Positions 18,273 through 28,098 of a stretch of 64,000 bases of DNA are shown piece after piece. The stretch's first letter is position 1. The number at the start of each line of letters is the position of its first letter. Source of the DNA: Sphingomonas glacialis (GTDB taxonomy: Bacteria > Pseudomonadota > Alphaproteobacteria > Sphingomonadales > Sphingomonadaceae). Where the stretch lies: contig NZ_RCZC01000009.1 of the NCBI RefSeq assembly GCF_006439055.1, positions 148,407 through 212,406 on the forward strand, in the 5' to 3' direction. Both the position numbers and the translations under genes were made by a program. Under the pieces are notes generated by a model. It saw only the letters and a list, made by a program, of their open reading frames with translations, was not told the origin of the DNA and did not search any database.

Positions 18273-19271
18273 GTGACGCGCTTCCCAGTAGATCGCCGTT
18301 CCATCCTTCTCGGCTCGGGGCTCGCCACGACCGCGGTGGTCTTGCCCCGGCGCGCCGTGGCGGCGCCCGGCACAAAGATTCCCCAGCAACGCTCAGCCAG
18401 GATTATCGTCGATAACGACTTTGCCGGCGACCCCGACGCGCTGATTGCACTGGCGCACCAATTGATGGCCTCCACCACCCGAACGACACTGGTCACCAGC
18501 TCGCCGCTCTATGCCTATCGCAGCACCGAATCTGCAGTGCCCGGAAGCGCCAAGACTGGTCGAGGCATCGCCGCCGACCTCATCGCTCAGGGCGCCTTCC
18601 CGCCTGTTCCGGTGATCGCGGGCGCCAAGCATTTCGGCGATGGTCCTCAGCAAGTCTCCGCGGCGGCGCAGGCTATTGTTGCCGAAGCGATGCGCGATGA
18701 TCCGCTGCCGTTGTTCATCACCTGCGGCGGGCCGCTGACCAACATCGCCGCTGCCCTGCGGATTGAACCACGCATTGCAGCGCGGGCAACTTTGGTCTGG
18801 ATAGGCGGAGGCGCCTATCCCGATGGTCACTGGGAATATAATCTGGCGGGCGATATCGCAGCGGCCCGCCACGTCATTGAGGAGTCCGCGATTCCGCTGT
18901 GGCAGGTTCCACAGCCAGCGTATCGCCAGCTCCAAATGTCGGTCGCCGAAATGAGCGTTCGTTTACGGGGTGCCTCACCGCTTGGGCGGTGGCTTTACGA
19001 TCGGTTCCTGCAGCTTCCCGCCTTCATCAAGATCGGCGGAAGCTGGGCGATGGGGGACAGCGCGACCGTGCTGCTAACCGCTCTGTCGGCGGAGAGTAGC
19101 CTTTCGGTAGTCCGCCCAGCGCGGCGCATTCAGCTCGACGGACGCTATGGCGAGGAGATTCCAGGGCGTACGGCGCGAGTTTTCAATGTGCTCGACACGC
19201 GCCTTACGATCGAGGATTTCTTCGCGTTGCTCGCCTTGCACGAACCGGGAGCCTGGCAGACGACTGACTGA
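18273..19271 (+). CDS. Inosine-uridine-nucleoside-hydrolase-like protein with Tat-like signal
   Basis: A 332-residue protein. The N-terminus has a twin-arginine-type signal (VDRRSILLGSGLATTAVVL). The mature part begins RIIVDNDFAGDPDA, matching the calcium-binding aspartate cluster of nucleoside hydrolases (D-x-D-x3-D-x-D), and FITCGGPLTNIAAAL is the usual second signature. These enzymes cleave the N-glycosidic bond of nucleosides, but exported members of this family may act on other N-ribosides. GTG 18273 is chosen because GAGGAGAAGG lies just upstream; a frame from 18195 adds residues before the signal. It follows receptor 2 on the same strand, and the pair may import and process the same compound. 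Confidence 0.8.
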   Translation: MTRFPVDRRSILLGSGLATTAVVLPRRAVAAPGTKIPQQRSARIIVDNDFAGDPDALIALAHQLMASTTRTTLVTSSPLYAYRSTESAVPGSAKTGRGIAADLIAQGAFPPVPVIAGAKHFGDGPQQVSAAAQAIVAEAMRDDPLPLFITCGGPLTNIAAALRIEPRIAARATLVWIGGGAYPDGHWEYNLAGDIAAARHVIEESAIPLWQVPQPAYRQLQMSVAEMSVRLRGASPLGRWLYDRFLQLPAFIKIGGSWAMGDSATVLLTALSAESSLSVVRPARRIQLDGRYGEEIPGRTARVFNVLDTRLTIEDFFALLALHEPGAWQTTD

Positions 19272-19308
19272 CCGACCGGTCCGGCCGCGGACGGCGATGA
19301 CGATCGCC

Positions 19309-19659
19309 TCAGGCGGTGGAGAAGCCGTACTGGCCGCTGCCGATCGCGATCACCGCCTTGGACGCGTCGCTCGACACGATATGCATGCCTGCACGACCGG
19401 TCAGCGGGCGCCCCTCCTTGAGCACACGTGTTCCCGATGCGAGCGGCATATGAACTCCACCGCGCATATTGGGCGGGAGCGTGACGTCGAGCGTGAAGAC
19501 GCTGTCACCCTGGCGCGCCCAGCGCTTACTGATGCGGCCGCGAACGCTGTCATAGTCCGCGCCGCTGGCCGGGGCGGCACGCTTCAAGGCTGCGGTGGCC
19601 TCCCCCGAATGAAGTCCGATTGTTCCCGAGTAGTTGCCGTCTGAGGGTTCGAATCTCAA
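19309..19659 (-). pseudogene. Fragment of an alpha-L-rhamnosidase (C-terminal domain)
   Basis: A 116-codon open frame whose last two-thirds reads like the C-terminal beta-sandwich of GH78 rhamnosidases: YDSVRGRISKRWARQGDSVF, then LDVTLPPNMRGGVHMPLASG, ending VIAIGSGQYGFS. The catalytic barrel, normally several hundred residues upstream, is absent; to the right lies non-coding sequence. This is the remnant of a deleted rhamnosidase gene and supports a past role of this region in plant-glycoside use. A start and ribosome site are lacking. Confidence 0.65.
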
Positions 19660-20311
19660 GCAAGGAATCGAAATATTGACTTAAGGGATTAAAATAAAAT
19701 GCTTATTTTACGGGGCGCGTTCCAGGGTATTTTCTGACTTCCAAGTTGTAAAAACATCGGGAAAACAGCAACCTAATGGATAATATCGAACCCCTCCGTC
19801 TCCGCCAAGGGCTCGTTCGGAGCCCGCCGCAACAGTCCACATATATTGACATCACCCCGGAAAACGGGCGCTCGCCGTCTAGGCTCGGTTCTATCGGTTC
19901 GCATGCCTGCGCAACCGTTCTGGGCCTCGCTGCGGCGCATGAGTCGCGCGACGATGGTACCAAGCCAACGCGCTGCAATGGGCCAGGGGGCGTATCCATT
20001 TCTGGAGTGTGACGCGTTTCGCGGAACCGGGGCGCTCCTGATCGGCGCGCTCACTCAAGCAACATCCTTGAGTGCCTGCGATTGACCTAGGCACGCTCGG
20101 CGATCGAAATGGCGTGTCGTCTCCACCGGCGTGTCTTGGCTATCGATGCATATGCGATCGCCAGCGGGCCGTCACCGACACGCAATCCATCTCGCGTGTG
20201 GATTTCTTTCCCGATAGTCACAAAATGTCCACGGCGCGCGTCTAGGGCCGGGATCAAGGCGAGCGGGACTCACCCGCGTCGCACCTATCTGCCTGAGGGG
20301 GACATCAAACC
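19660..20311. other. 650-base stretch without a recognised gene
   Basis: Short frames on both strands have no family features. The part near 19660-19760 is unusually AT-rich for this genome. GAGGGGGAC (20295-20303) near the right end is the ribosome site of the next gene. The stretch may contain the receptor promoter and remains of the deleted rhamnosidase locus. Confidence 0.4.
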
Positions 20312-23300
20312 GTGAGCTGCTCAACGCGATTTTCGCGCGCCGTCGTCGTGCGCGCCGTACTTTTGCTCGGGACTGCGGTTCCGTGTGCGACGCTGTTCGT
20401 CCAGCCAGTGCAGGCGCAGGACTATACCAACATCGCCGCATCGGGCCGCGTCATTGGCGAGGATGGTGCTCCGATCGCCAATGCCGAGGTGAAGATCACT
20501 TCGTCCGATCGCGGCATCAGCCGCGTCGCCGCGACCAACGAATCGGGCGCCTACACCATTCCGCAGCTCGCGCCGGGCAATTACGATTTCGCCGTCACCG
20601 CGCCGGGCTTCGCGCCCTATAGCGAGAAGAACATCGCGCTCACCCGCGGTACCGGCGGCGCCAACAGCTTCACGCTCGCCCCGCCCGCCGGCGCCTCAGA
20701 CATCGTCGTGACCGGGCGCCGCCAGCGCGTTGCCGATTTCCAGGACACCACCACCGGCGCGGTGATCGACCTCGCCTCGCTGCAGACGCGCGTGCCGATC
20801 GGGCGCACGCTGCGCGACGTGATGCTGCTGACGCCGGGTGCGGTGCAGGGCTCGTCGGGCGCCAATGGCGGCTTCTCCAACCAGGTGTCGCTCGCCGGCG
20901 CGTCGTTCACCGAGAACGCATTCTACATCAACGGTCTCAACGTCACCGATTTCGTCTCGGGCCTGCAGCCGACCGAGGTGCCGTTCGACTTCTACCAGAC
21001 GGTCGAGGTCAAGACCGGCGGCGCGCCCGCCGAATTCGGCCGCGCGACCGGCGGCTATGTCGTCGCGACGACCAAATCGGGGTCGAACGACTATCACGCC
21101 AGCATCACCGGCACGTGGGAGCCCAACGACCTGCGCGGGTCCTCGCCCAACACCTACCGCACCAACAATCGCGATTCGACCGCCAGCCGCCAGGAACTGG
21201 TGTTCCAGGGCAGCGGGCCGATCATCAAGGACCATCTGTTCGTCTACGGCCTCTACAATCTGCGCAACATCCGCTCGATGACGCCCGCGTCCGACCAGAA
21301 CAACGCGACCGGCGTCACCAACACCAGCCCCTTCTGGGGCGGCAAGATCGACGGCTACATCAGCGGCGCGCATCATTTCGAATTCACCTATTTCGACACC
21401 ACCAACGACACGCATACCCGCAGCTATGCGTACGACCGCGCGACCAACACGCTCGGCGCGAAGACCGGCGGCACCGACAGCCGGGCGGGCGGTATCAACT
21501 ATGTCGGGCGCTATACCGGCACCTTCACACCGTGGCTGACGATGTCGGCGGCGTACGGCGTCAACAAATTGCGTTCGGGCAACGTGCCGCTCGATACGGT
21601 CAATTCGCGTGTCCTCGATTATCGTACCAACAGCGCGGGCACCGATATCGGGCTCAACAAGGTGACCGACGCCTATAGCCACACCGACGACGAGCGGCAG
21701 TTCTACCGCGTCGATGCCGATCTGCAGTTCAAGCTGCTCGGCGCGCATCACGTCCGCATCGGTTACGACCATGAGCGCGACACCCAGACGCAGACCTATG
21801 AGACGATCGGCAGCGGCTTCTACAAGATCTTCACGGCAGCCGCCGGCGCGACCAATTACGGCGTTCCGATCGGGACCGATTATTACACGACGCGCGTCTA
21901 TTCGCAGAACGGCGTCGGCACGGTGCGCAACCAGGCACTCTACCTGCAGGACGAATGGTCGCTGCTCAACGACCGCCTGCGGCTCCAGCTCGGCGTGCGC
22001 GACGATCGCTTCAGCAACCAGGGCGTCAGCGGCAAATCCTTCTACAATTCGGGCGACCAATGGGCGCCGCGGCTCGGGGCGTCGTACGACGTGTTCGGCG
22101 ACGGGAAGACCAAGGCGTTCGGCTATTTCGGCAAATATTACCTGCCGCTCGCGGGCGACATCAACCTCAACGTCGCTGGCCAGCTGCTGACCTACACGCG
22201 CTACAATCTGCTCAACGGGCTGAGCGCCACCGGCAACGTGCCCAATGCCGGCACGCCGATCCTCAACGCGAGCTTCACCGCCTGCCCCGATACCAAGATC
22301 GCCAATTGCATCGTCACCGCGACCGGCCAGGCCTCGAGCCCGGCCGGGCAGATCGCCGCCAATCTAACCGCACAATCCGACAATGAGCTGATCTTCGGCG
22401 CGACCCGCCAGATCAGCGATCACATCCGCATCGGCGCGAGCTTCACGCATCGCGAGCTGACCAACGTCATCGACGACGTCTCGGTCGACATGGGCGAGCG
22501 CGCGTATTGCGCGACCAAGGGCTTCTCCGCCGCGGCGTGTCTCGCGGCGTATCCCGGCGGGCGGCATTTCGTGATCGCCAATCCAGGCAAGGACATCACG
22601 ACGCAGATCAACGCTTTGCCCGACGGCACCACCCCGGTGGCGACGCTCAAGGCCGGCGACCTGGGCTACCCCAAGCCGAGCCGCCATTATAACGCGCTGA
22701 CGCTGACCTTCGACCGCAGCTTCGACAAGGTGTGGAGCCTGTCGGCGTCCTACACCTGGGCGATCGACAAGGGGAATTACGAGGGCGGCGTCCGCTCCGA
22801 AAACGGTCAGCTCGCGGTCAACCGGAGTGCCGATTTCGACACGCCGGCCTTCACCAACGGCGCGTACGGCTATCTGCCCAACGATCGGCGCCATACGATC
22901 AAGGCCTATGGCAGCTATCGCCCGTTCGATTTCCTCGATCTCGGCAGCAATCTGGTGCTGCAGTCGCCGCAGCATAACAGCTGCATCGGCACCGTCCCGG
23001 CGAGCATCGATGCGGCGGCGAACGGCTATCATGGCTATAGCTATTACTGCAACGGCACGCTCGTCCCGCGCGGCACCGCGTTCGACGGGCAGTGGCTGAC
23101 GCAGCTCGACGTCAGCGCGATCGTCCATCTGCCCGTGCCCAAGCAGTTCGACGCCTCGCTCCGGCTCGACGTGTTCAACCTGCTCAACACCAAGTCAGTG
23201 ACGGCCTATGACCAGGCCGGGCAGCTCAGCAACGATGCGGCCAACCCCAACTATCAGAAGCCGCTCGCCTATCAGTCGCCACTCTATGCGCGATTGCAGT

Positions 23301-23317
23301 TCCGCCTGGGCTTCTGA
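20312..23317 (+). CDS. TonB-dependent receptor 3 with N-terminal carboxypeptidase-regulatory-like domain
   Basis: A 1001-residue receptor beginning at GTG 20312 with GAGGGGG a few bases upstream. After a signal peptide (cut near VQAQD) comes an Ig-like carboxypeptidase-regulatory domain (about residues 42-115: ASGRVIGEDGAPIANAEVKI ... SGAYTIPQLAPGNYDFAV). A TonB-box/plug follows (ASDIVVTGRRQRVADFQD, then VSLAGASFTENAFYINGLNV), and a long barrel ends ARLQFRLGF. This layout is shared with Oar-like receptors that import peptides, glycans or other large ligands. Downstream are a DeoR-type regulator, a POT-type transporter and an exported phospholipase C. Its third positions are more strongly GC than those of receptor 1. 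Confidence 0.92.
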   Translation: MSCSTRFSRAVVVRAVLLLGTAVPCATLFVQPVQAQDYTNIAASGRVIGEDGAPIANAEVKITSSDRGISRVAATNESGAYTIPQLAPGNYDFAVTAPGFAPYSEKNIALTRGTGGANSFTLAPPAGASDIVVTGRRQRVADFQDTTTGAVIDLASLQTRVPIGRTLRDVMLLTPGAVQGSSGANGGFSNQVSLAGASFTENAFYINGLNVTDFVSGLQPTEVPFDFYQTVEVKTGGAPAEFGRATGGYVVATTKSGSNDYHASITGTWEPNDLRGSSPNTYRTNNRDSTASRQELVFQGSGPIIKDHLFVYGLYNLRNIRSMTPASDQNNATGVTNTSPFWGGKIDGYISGAHHFEFTYFDTTNDTHTRSYAYDRATNTLGAKTGGTDSRAGGINYVGRYTGTFTPWLTMSAAYGVNKLRSGNVPLDTVNSRVLDYRTNSAGTDIGLNKVTDAYSHTDDERQFYRVDADLQFKLLGAHHVRIGYDHERDTQTQTYETIGSGFYKIFTAAAGATNYGVPIGTDYYTTRVYSQNGVGTVRNQALYLQDEWSLLNDRLRLQLGVRDDRFSNQGVSGKSFYNSGDQWAPRLGASYDVFGDGKTKAFGYFGKYYLPLAGDINLNVAGQLLTYTRYNLLNGLSATGNVPNAGTPILNASFTACPDTKIANCIVTATGQASSPAGQIAANLTAQSDNELIFGATRQISDHIRIGASFTHRELTNVIDDVSVDMGERAYCATKGFSAAACLAAYPGGRHFVIANPGKDITTQINALPDGTTPVATLKAGDLGYPKPSRHYNALTLTFDRSFDKVWSLSASYTWAIDKGNYEGGVRSENGQLAVNRSADFDTPAFTNGAYGYLPNDRRHTIKAYGSYRPFDFLDLGSNLVLQSPQHNSCIGTVPASIDAAANGYHGYSYYCNGTLVPRGTAFDGQWLTQLDVSAIVHLPVPKQFDASLRLDVFNLLNTKSVTAYDQAGQLSNDAANPNYQKPLAYQSPLYARLQFRLGF

Positions 23318-23343
23318 GGACGGCTTGGAGGGGCCGCGCGACG

Positions 23344-24162
23344 TTGACAGGCGTCGCGCGGCCCCCAAAACAACGACCGGCGGCGATACCGCCCAGGGAG
23401 GGTGCGATTCACAAGCGAACAGACCGTCAGAAGGAAATCGTCACGCGGTTGCGCAGCGGCCGCACGCTGTCGGTCCTCAGCCTCGCCTCGGCCCTCGACG
23501 TGTCGGACGAGACGATCCGCCGCGAGCTGCGCACGCTCGAGGAGCAGGGCGTCATCATCCGCGAACATGGCGGCGCGCGGCTTGCCGTACCCGTGCTCGA
23601 GGGGCCGCTCAACCAGCGCATGGAGGAGAATGCCGATGCCAAGGTCCGCATCGCGCGCGCGGCGGCGGCATTGGTGCCCGACGGCGCGATCCTGTTCATC
23701 GATTCGGGTACGACGAGCATCTTCATCGCGCGGCAACTCGTCGAGCGGCGTGCGCTGACGGTGGTGACCAACTCGCTCCAGGTCGCGAGCGATCTGGGCG
23801 CGATTAACGGCAACCGGCTGTTTCTCGCGGGTGGCGAGATGGACTATGATTATCGCGCCTTCTCGGACCATCAGGCGCAGGCCTATGTCGGCGGCTTCAC
23901 GCCGCATCTCGCGATCCTGTCGGTCGGCGGGATCAGCCTCGACCGCGGGCTAATGGATTTCCACCCGGGCGAGGCGCAGATGAGCCGGATCGCCTATGCC
24001 ACGTCGGAGCGCGTGCTGCTCGGCGTCGATGCGTCGAAGTTCGGGCGCTACGCGCTGCTGCAGACCGCGCAATGCGCCGATGTCGACATTCTCGTGACCG
24101 ACGCACCGCTCGACGACGGCTTTGCGCGCGCTTTCGCTCACGCCGAAGTGGTGGTCGCCTGA
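23344..24162 (+). CDS. DeoR/GlpR-family transcriptional regulator
   Basis: DNA-binding domain at the start: RTDRQKEIVTRLRSGRTLSV then LDVSDETIRRELRTLEEQGV and IREHGGARL, the DeoR helix-turn-helix and wing. The effector half has DGAILFIDSGTTSIFIARQL and VVTNSLQVASDL, the sugar-phosphate-binding isomerase-like fold. The start is unusual: no ATG precedes the domain in frame. TTG 23344 gives 272 residues with an untypical tail; an ATT at 23407, five bases behind AGGGAGG, would start the protein at H-K-R-T-D-R-Q, where the family normally begins. The stop lies inside the end of the convergent transporter gene (25-base overlap). It may regulate the adjacent receptor or phospholipase genes in response to a phosphorylated sugar or glycerol compound. 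Confidence 0.85.
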   Translation: MTGVARPPKQRPAAIPPREGAIHKRTDRQKEIVTRLRSGRTLSVLSLASALDVSDETIRRELRTLEEQGVIIREHGGARLAVPVLEGPLNQRMEENADAKVRIARAAAALVPDGAILFIDSGTTSIFIARQLVERRALTVVTNSLQVASDLGAINGNRLFLAGGEMDYDYRAFSDHQAQAYVGGFTPHLAILSVGGISLDRGLMDFHPGEAQMSRIAYATSERVLLGVDASKFGRYALLQTAQCADVDILVTDAPLDDGFARAFAHAEVVVA

Positions 24163-25517
24163 AGCCTCCGGCTGCGGTGGCGCAAAGCGGCCGCAGCCAC
24201 CGCGAGCAGGACGCCGATCCCCGCCACCCCGGCCTGGATCGCCCAGAACCAGCTATCGGGAATCCGCCCGTAATAGCCGCCGCTGATGCCGACCCACAGG
24301 CTTGCGAAGAAGCCGTGGAGGTAGAAGATTCCGGTCCATAAGCCGACGAAGCGCGGCGGCGCGACCGCGGCGATCAGGCTGAGCCCGCTCGGCCAGACCA
24401 GCACGACCGCCAAGTCGACCAGCACCAGATACGCCAGCGCCCACCCGATCGACAGCGCACCGTCCTGCGATGCCGCCAGCGCCAGGACGAGATAGCCGCC
24501 GGCACAGGCCAACCCGCCGAGCAGGATATGGTCCTGCGCGCCGAGCGCGATGCCGCGCCGCGCGAGCCACGGAAACAACGCCTGTGCGCCGACGATCAGC
24601 AGCAGCGTGAAGATCCCGTCGAGCGAGACGAACCAGGCGACCGGCATCAACCAGCCCGCGATATGCAGCTCGACCCGCGCGCGCGCCCAGAGCAGGAAGA
24701 TGTCGCTGACCTGCTCATACGCCGCCCAGCAGAAATAGATGCTGAGGATCGCCGCGACCAGGATCGCGCTGGACGGCAGCACTGCTCGCCCGTGCGAGCC
24801 GTTCTGGCGCGCGTCGGGGGTCACGTCGCCAATGAGGCGCGCCGATCCTGCGGTGGTGACGGCATAGCCAAGGATCCCGATCAGTACCGCCAGCGCCGCG
24901 GCGGCGATCGCATATGTCCAGCCAGCGAGTGCGGCGAGTGTTCCGCACACCAGCGGCCCACAAATCGCGCCGGCGTTGAGAAAACCGAGATAGATCGCAT
25001 AGCCGCGCTGCCGCTCGAGCTCGCTGGCGAAGAGTTGGCCGACCTGGACCGATAGGTTGCCCTTGAGCGTCCCGGTGGCGGCCATGAACAGCGCGAGCCC
25101 CGGCAGGAAGCCGGTGACCTGGAGCATCAGCAACAGGCCGACGAGCATCGCGCCCGCTGCGAGATAGAGCAGCGCGCGGCGGTTACCGACATAGTCCCCG
25201 ATCAGCCCGCCAAGCGGGACCGAGAGATAGAGCAACGCCCCAGCATAGCCATAAACCTGCGAGGCGAGGCCGGTCGTTGACAGCGGGCCGAACCACTGGC
25301 CGAGCGCGTCGCGCAGCACCCCCGCTCCGAACGCGCGCGGCAGGTCGCCTGCGAAGATCTGATCCGCGAGGATGAGGACGAGCAGCGACTTCACCCCGGT
25401 CATGGCGAAGCGTTCCCAGAATTCGAGCATCGCCAGCCCGACGAAGCGCCGGTCGCGGATCGGCGACGGGGCGCCCGCCGAACCCTCTGTTTCCATTCCT
25501 CGAATCGTGGTCGCCAT
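24138..25517 (-). CDS. POT/PTR2-family proton-coupled transporter
   Basis: A membrane protein of about 459 residues with roughly twelve to fourteen hydrophobic segments. The first helix has the POT proton-coupling motif ExxER (EFWERFAMTGVKSLLVLIL), and IGDYVGNRRALL and GTLKGNLSVQVGQLF fit the second and fourth helix signatures. POT proteins import di- and tripeptides or related compounds with protons. The usual ExxERFxYY ends here as ExxERFAMTG, so the two tyrosines that contact peptide are missing and the substrate may differ. The start may be 25517 or ATG 25496; the latter has GAGGA close by. It ends inside the DeoR gene, tail to tail. Confidence 0.8.
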   Translation of the reverse strand: MATTIRGMETEGSAGAPSPIRDRRFVGLAMLEFWERFAMTGVKSLLVLILADQIFAGDLPRAFGAGVLRDALGQWFGPLSTTGLASQVYGYAGALLYLSVPLGGLIGDYVGNRRALLYLAAGAMLVGLLLMLQVTGFLPGLALFMAATGTLKGNLSVQVGQLFASELERQRGYAIYLGFLNAGAICGPLVCGTLAALAGWTYAIAAAALAVLIGILGYAVTTAGSARLIGDVTPDARQNGSHGRAVLPSSAILVAAILSIYFCWAAYEQVSDIFLLWARARVELHIAGWLMPVAWFVSLDGIFTLLLIVGAQALFPWLARRGIALGAQDHILLGGLACAGGYLVLALAASQDGALSIGWALAYLVLVDLAVVLVWPSGLSLIAAVAPPRFVGLWTGIFYLHGFFASLWVGISGGYYGRIPDSWFWAIQAGVAGIGVLLAVAAAALRHRSRRLQATTTSA

Positions 25518-25576
25518 AGCCGCTGCGCCTACGCGCGGCTGACAACACGATTATGACAAGCGCGAAAGCGGGCGCG

Positions 25577-27655
25577 TCAGGCCGGATGCGCGAAGCGTGG
25601 CGCCGGCTCGCTGATGTCAGCGCCGCCGGTTTCGACATGGCCGGCGAGACGCTGGCGCGCGCCGTGGTCCGACGCGATCGACAGGTCGTACCAGCGATGC
25701 TCGCGCTGCGCTGGCGCCGCGAACGCGCTGCTCGCTTGCGGCGCGAGCGCGAGATGCTGGGTCACGCCGGTATGCGCGCAATGGCATGTCACGGCCTGCA
25801 CCACCTCGGCGCGGTTGCGGACGAGCACGGCTCCCGACGCTGCCACTTCGGTCTCGAGCAGCGCGCTGTCGTGCCGACCGCGATACTCCCGGAAGAACCC
25901 GTTGGGCCCGCGCACCACGAGCGCGAAGCCTTCGCTCGCGATCGGCCACGTCTCTTCGAGCGTCGACTGCGCGGCGACGGTGAAATAGCGCCAGCCCGGA
26001 AAGCGCAGTTCGTCCTGCACGCCGAACACCACGCCATCCCCGCCGCTATTCACGAAGCGCAACGCCAGCCCGGCCGCGCTCCAATGCGGCTCGACCGCGA
26101 AGCGATACGGCAGCGCGCGCGCGGGTCGCGTCCCCGGCTCCTGCACGGGCACGCTGGTGGCGGTCGCGATCGGCGGCGGTGGCGCGGTGTGGCAGAGCTG
26201 CTGCGTCTGCGCGACATAGTCGGCGACCGACGGCAGCGCCGTGAACCAGCCGACATCGGCGCGCGCTTCGGGCGTCACGTCGAAGTCGAAGATTGAGGTC
26301 AGGTCGCCGCACACCGATCGGCGCCACGGCGAGATGTTGGGCTCGGCCACGCCGAAGCGCTTTTCGAGAAAGCGCAGCACCGATGTATGATCGAACAGCT
26401 GCGAATTGACCCAGCCGCCGCGCGTCCAGGGCGAAATCACCGTCATCGGGACGCGCGGGCCAAGCCCGACCGGCTGCCCCTGATAGGTTTCGCTGCGCAC
26501 ATCGACATTGCTCGCACCATAGCGCGCGTCGATCGCGGGTACCGGTGCGGGGATATGGTCGAAGAAGCCGTCATTCTCGTCATAATTGACGATCAGCGCG
26601 GTCTTGGCCCAGACCTTCGGATTGGCGGCGAGTGCTGCGACGATGCTGCCGACGAGCACCTCGCCATAGGGCACCGGCGCATCGGGATGCTCGCTCATCT
26701 CCATCATCGGTACGATCCACGACGCCGCCGGCAGCCGGTCGGCGGCGACATCGGCGGTGAAGGCCGCGATCAGATGCGCGGCGCGCGTTTTCTCCGGGTC
26801 GGCCGGCGCCTTGCCGTCGATCCAGTCGACGAACGCCCGGCCCCGGCGATAGCGCGACGAGTTCGGATCGAGCTTCCGGAATTCGCTGAAATAGCCGAGC
26901 GGATTGTCCGAATAATTGGCCAGCTCCTGATACAAGCGCCAGGAAACGCCCGCATCCTCGAGCCGCCCGGCATAAGTGCGCCACGGCAGCCCGGCGAGCT
27001 TGGGATCGTCCTTCGCCATGTCGGCACCGGGGTTATCGTCGGTGCCGCCATTGGTGACGCAATACACGCCCTCCTGCCCGACGCTCAGCCCGTTGGTGCC
27101 GCTGAAATGATACAAGCGGTTGGGTCCGGTCGGCCCCTGCAGCGAGCAATGATAGCCGTCGCAAAGCGTGAAGGCGTCGGCGAGCGCGTAATAATAGGGA
27201 ATGTCCTGCCGCGTCAGGTGCGCCATCGTCAGCGGGCCCTTCTGCTCGGCCCATACGTCCCAGTTGCGCCAGCGGTTCTGGCTGTCCTTCCAGCTATGAT
27301 CGAGCCCGGTGAAGCAGCGCGCGTTGGTCGCGGTGTAATCTAGCCGGAACGGCCAGGCGATCCGCCCGCCATCGCGGTCGGCGCGGCGCTGCGCCCAGAC
27401 CGGCTGGCCGCTCGGCAGCGTCACCGGCCGCGGATCCGCGAACCCGCGCACGCCGCGCAGCGTCCCGAAATAATGGTCGAATGAGCGGTTCTCCTGCATC
27501 AGGATCACGACATGCTCGATATCCGCGATCGACCCGTGTCCTACACGCGGCGTGCTCGCCGAGCCGGGGATACTGGCCATACCGGCAAGGCTGGAGGCGC
27601 CATTGAGGAAGGTGCGCCGATCGATCAACATAGGAAGGGACTTTGCAGCAGGCAT
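25577..27655 (-). CDS. Phosphocholine-type phospholipase C (Tat-exported)
   Basis: A 692-residue enzyme of the acid-phosphatase/phospholipase C superfamily. The N-terminus has a twin-arginine signal (IDRRTFLNGASSLAGMASI). The catalytic part has HVVILMQENRSFDHYFGTLR, CDGYHCSLQGPTGPNRLYHF and NYDENDGFFDHIPAPVPA, all family motifs with metal or nucleophile residues. The C-terminal 200 residues look like the paired DUF756 domains of PlcN/PlcH-type enzymes (FREYRG; WYDLSIASD). It would release phosphocholine or phosphoethanolamine from phospholipids outside the cytoplasm. ATG 27655 or ATG 27631 could be the start; neither has a strong ribosome site. The adjacent transporter on the same strand is 60 bases downstream. 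Confidence 0.9.
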   Translation of the reverse strand: MPAAKSLPMLIDRRTFLNGASSLAGMASIPGSASTPRVGHGSIADIEHVVILMQENRSFDHYFGTLRGVRGFADPRPVTLPSGQPVWAQRRADRDGGRIAWPFRLDYTATNARCFTGLDHSWKDSQNRWRNWDVWAEQKGPLTMAHLTRQDIPYYYALADAFTLCDGYHCSLQGPTGPNRLYHFSGTNGLSVGQEGVYCVTNGGTDDNPGADMAKDDPKLAGLPWRTYAGRLEDAGVSWRLYQELANYSDNPLGYFSEFRKLDPNSSRYRRGRAFVDWIDGKAPADPEKTRAAHLIAAFTADVAADRLPAASWIVPMMEMSEHPDAPVPYGEVLVGSIVAALAANPKVWAKTALIVNYDENDGFFDHIPAPVPAIDARYGASNVDVRSETYQGQPVGLGPRVPMTVISPWTRGGWVNSQLFDHTSVLRFLEKRFGVAEPNISPWRRSVCGDLTSIFDFDVTPEARADVGWFTALPSVADYVAQTQQLCHTAPPPPIATATSVPVQEPGTRPARALPYRFAVEPHWSAAGLALRFVNSGGDGVVFGVQDELRFPGWRYFTVAAQSTLEETWPIASEGFALVVRGPNGFFREYRGRHDSALLETEVAASGAVLVRNRAEVVQAVTCHCAHTGVTQHLALAPQASSAFAAPAQREHRWYDLSIASDHGARQRLAGHVETGGADISEPAPRFAHPA

Positions 27656-28098
27656 TGCAGGGGCGGGGGCTCGGAATCACCAGAGCGTAACACCCGCATA
27701 TGGACGACTTGTGACAGCCTGCGGGAAATGACCGACTATTGTTGGTTCCAGTCGTTCGGTGCACATTTGTCGCACGGGGGGCGATCATGGCCGCCAGCAT
27801 GAGCGCGGGCAGCGATTTCGGTCACGATAGCCGGAGCGTGCCTAGCGCATTTCCGAAACGTGATGGGCATTTCGAGATTTTGGTAAGGTGCCGCGCGATG
27901 CCATGGCCGAGCGTGACGGAAGACCCGCTCGGTGCCGGTCAGAACTCGCGCGTCACCGGGGCTACGTCTGCTGCACGTTCTGGACCGGCTCGACGCGATC
28001 GGCACGATCTTCGCCACGGGGCGTCGCCACGGCTGCGTGGTCGGGCTGTTCGTGCCCGACCCCACCGCAACCCGACGACGCCCGTGCAAGCGCCGGCA
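27656..28098. other. Gap between two leftward genes, no gene recognised
   Basis: Frames on both strands are low-complexity and carry no family features. A stretch on the plus strand near 27970-28040 (LRLLHVLDRLDAIGTIFATG) looks faintly coding but has no start or known relatives. It probably contains the phospholipase promoter. Confidence 0.4.
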
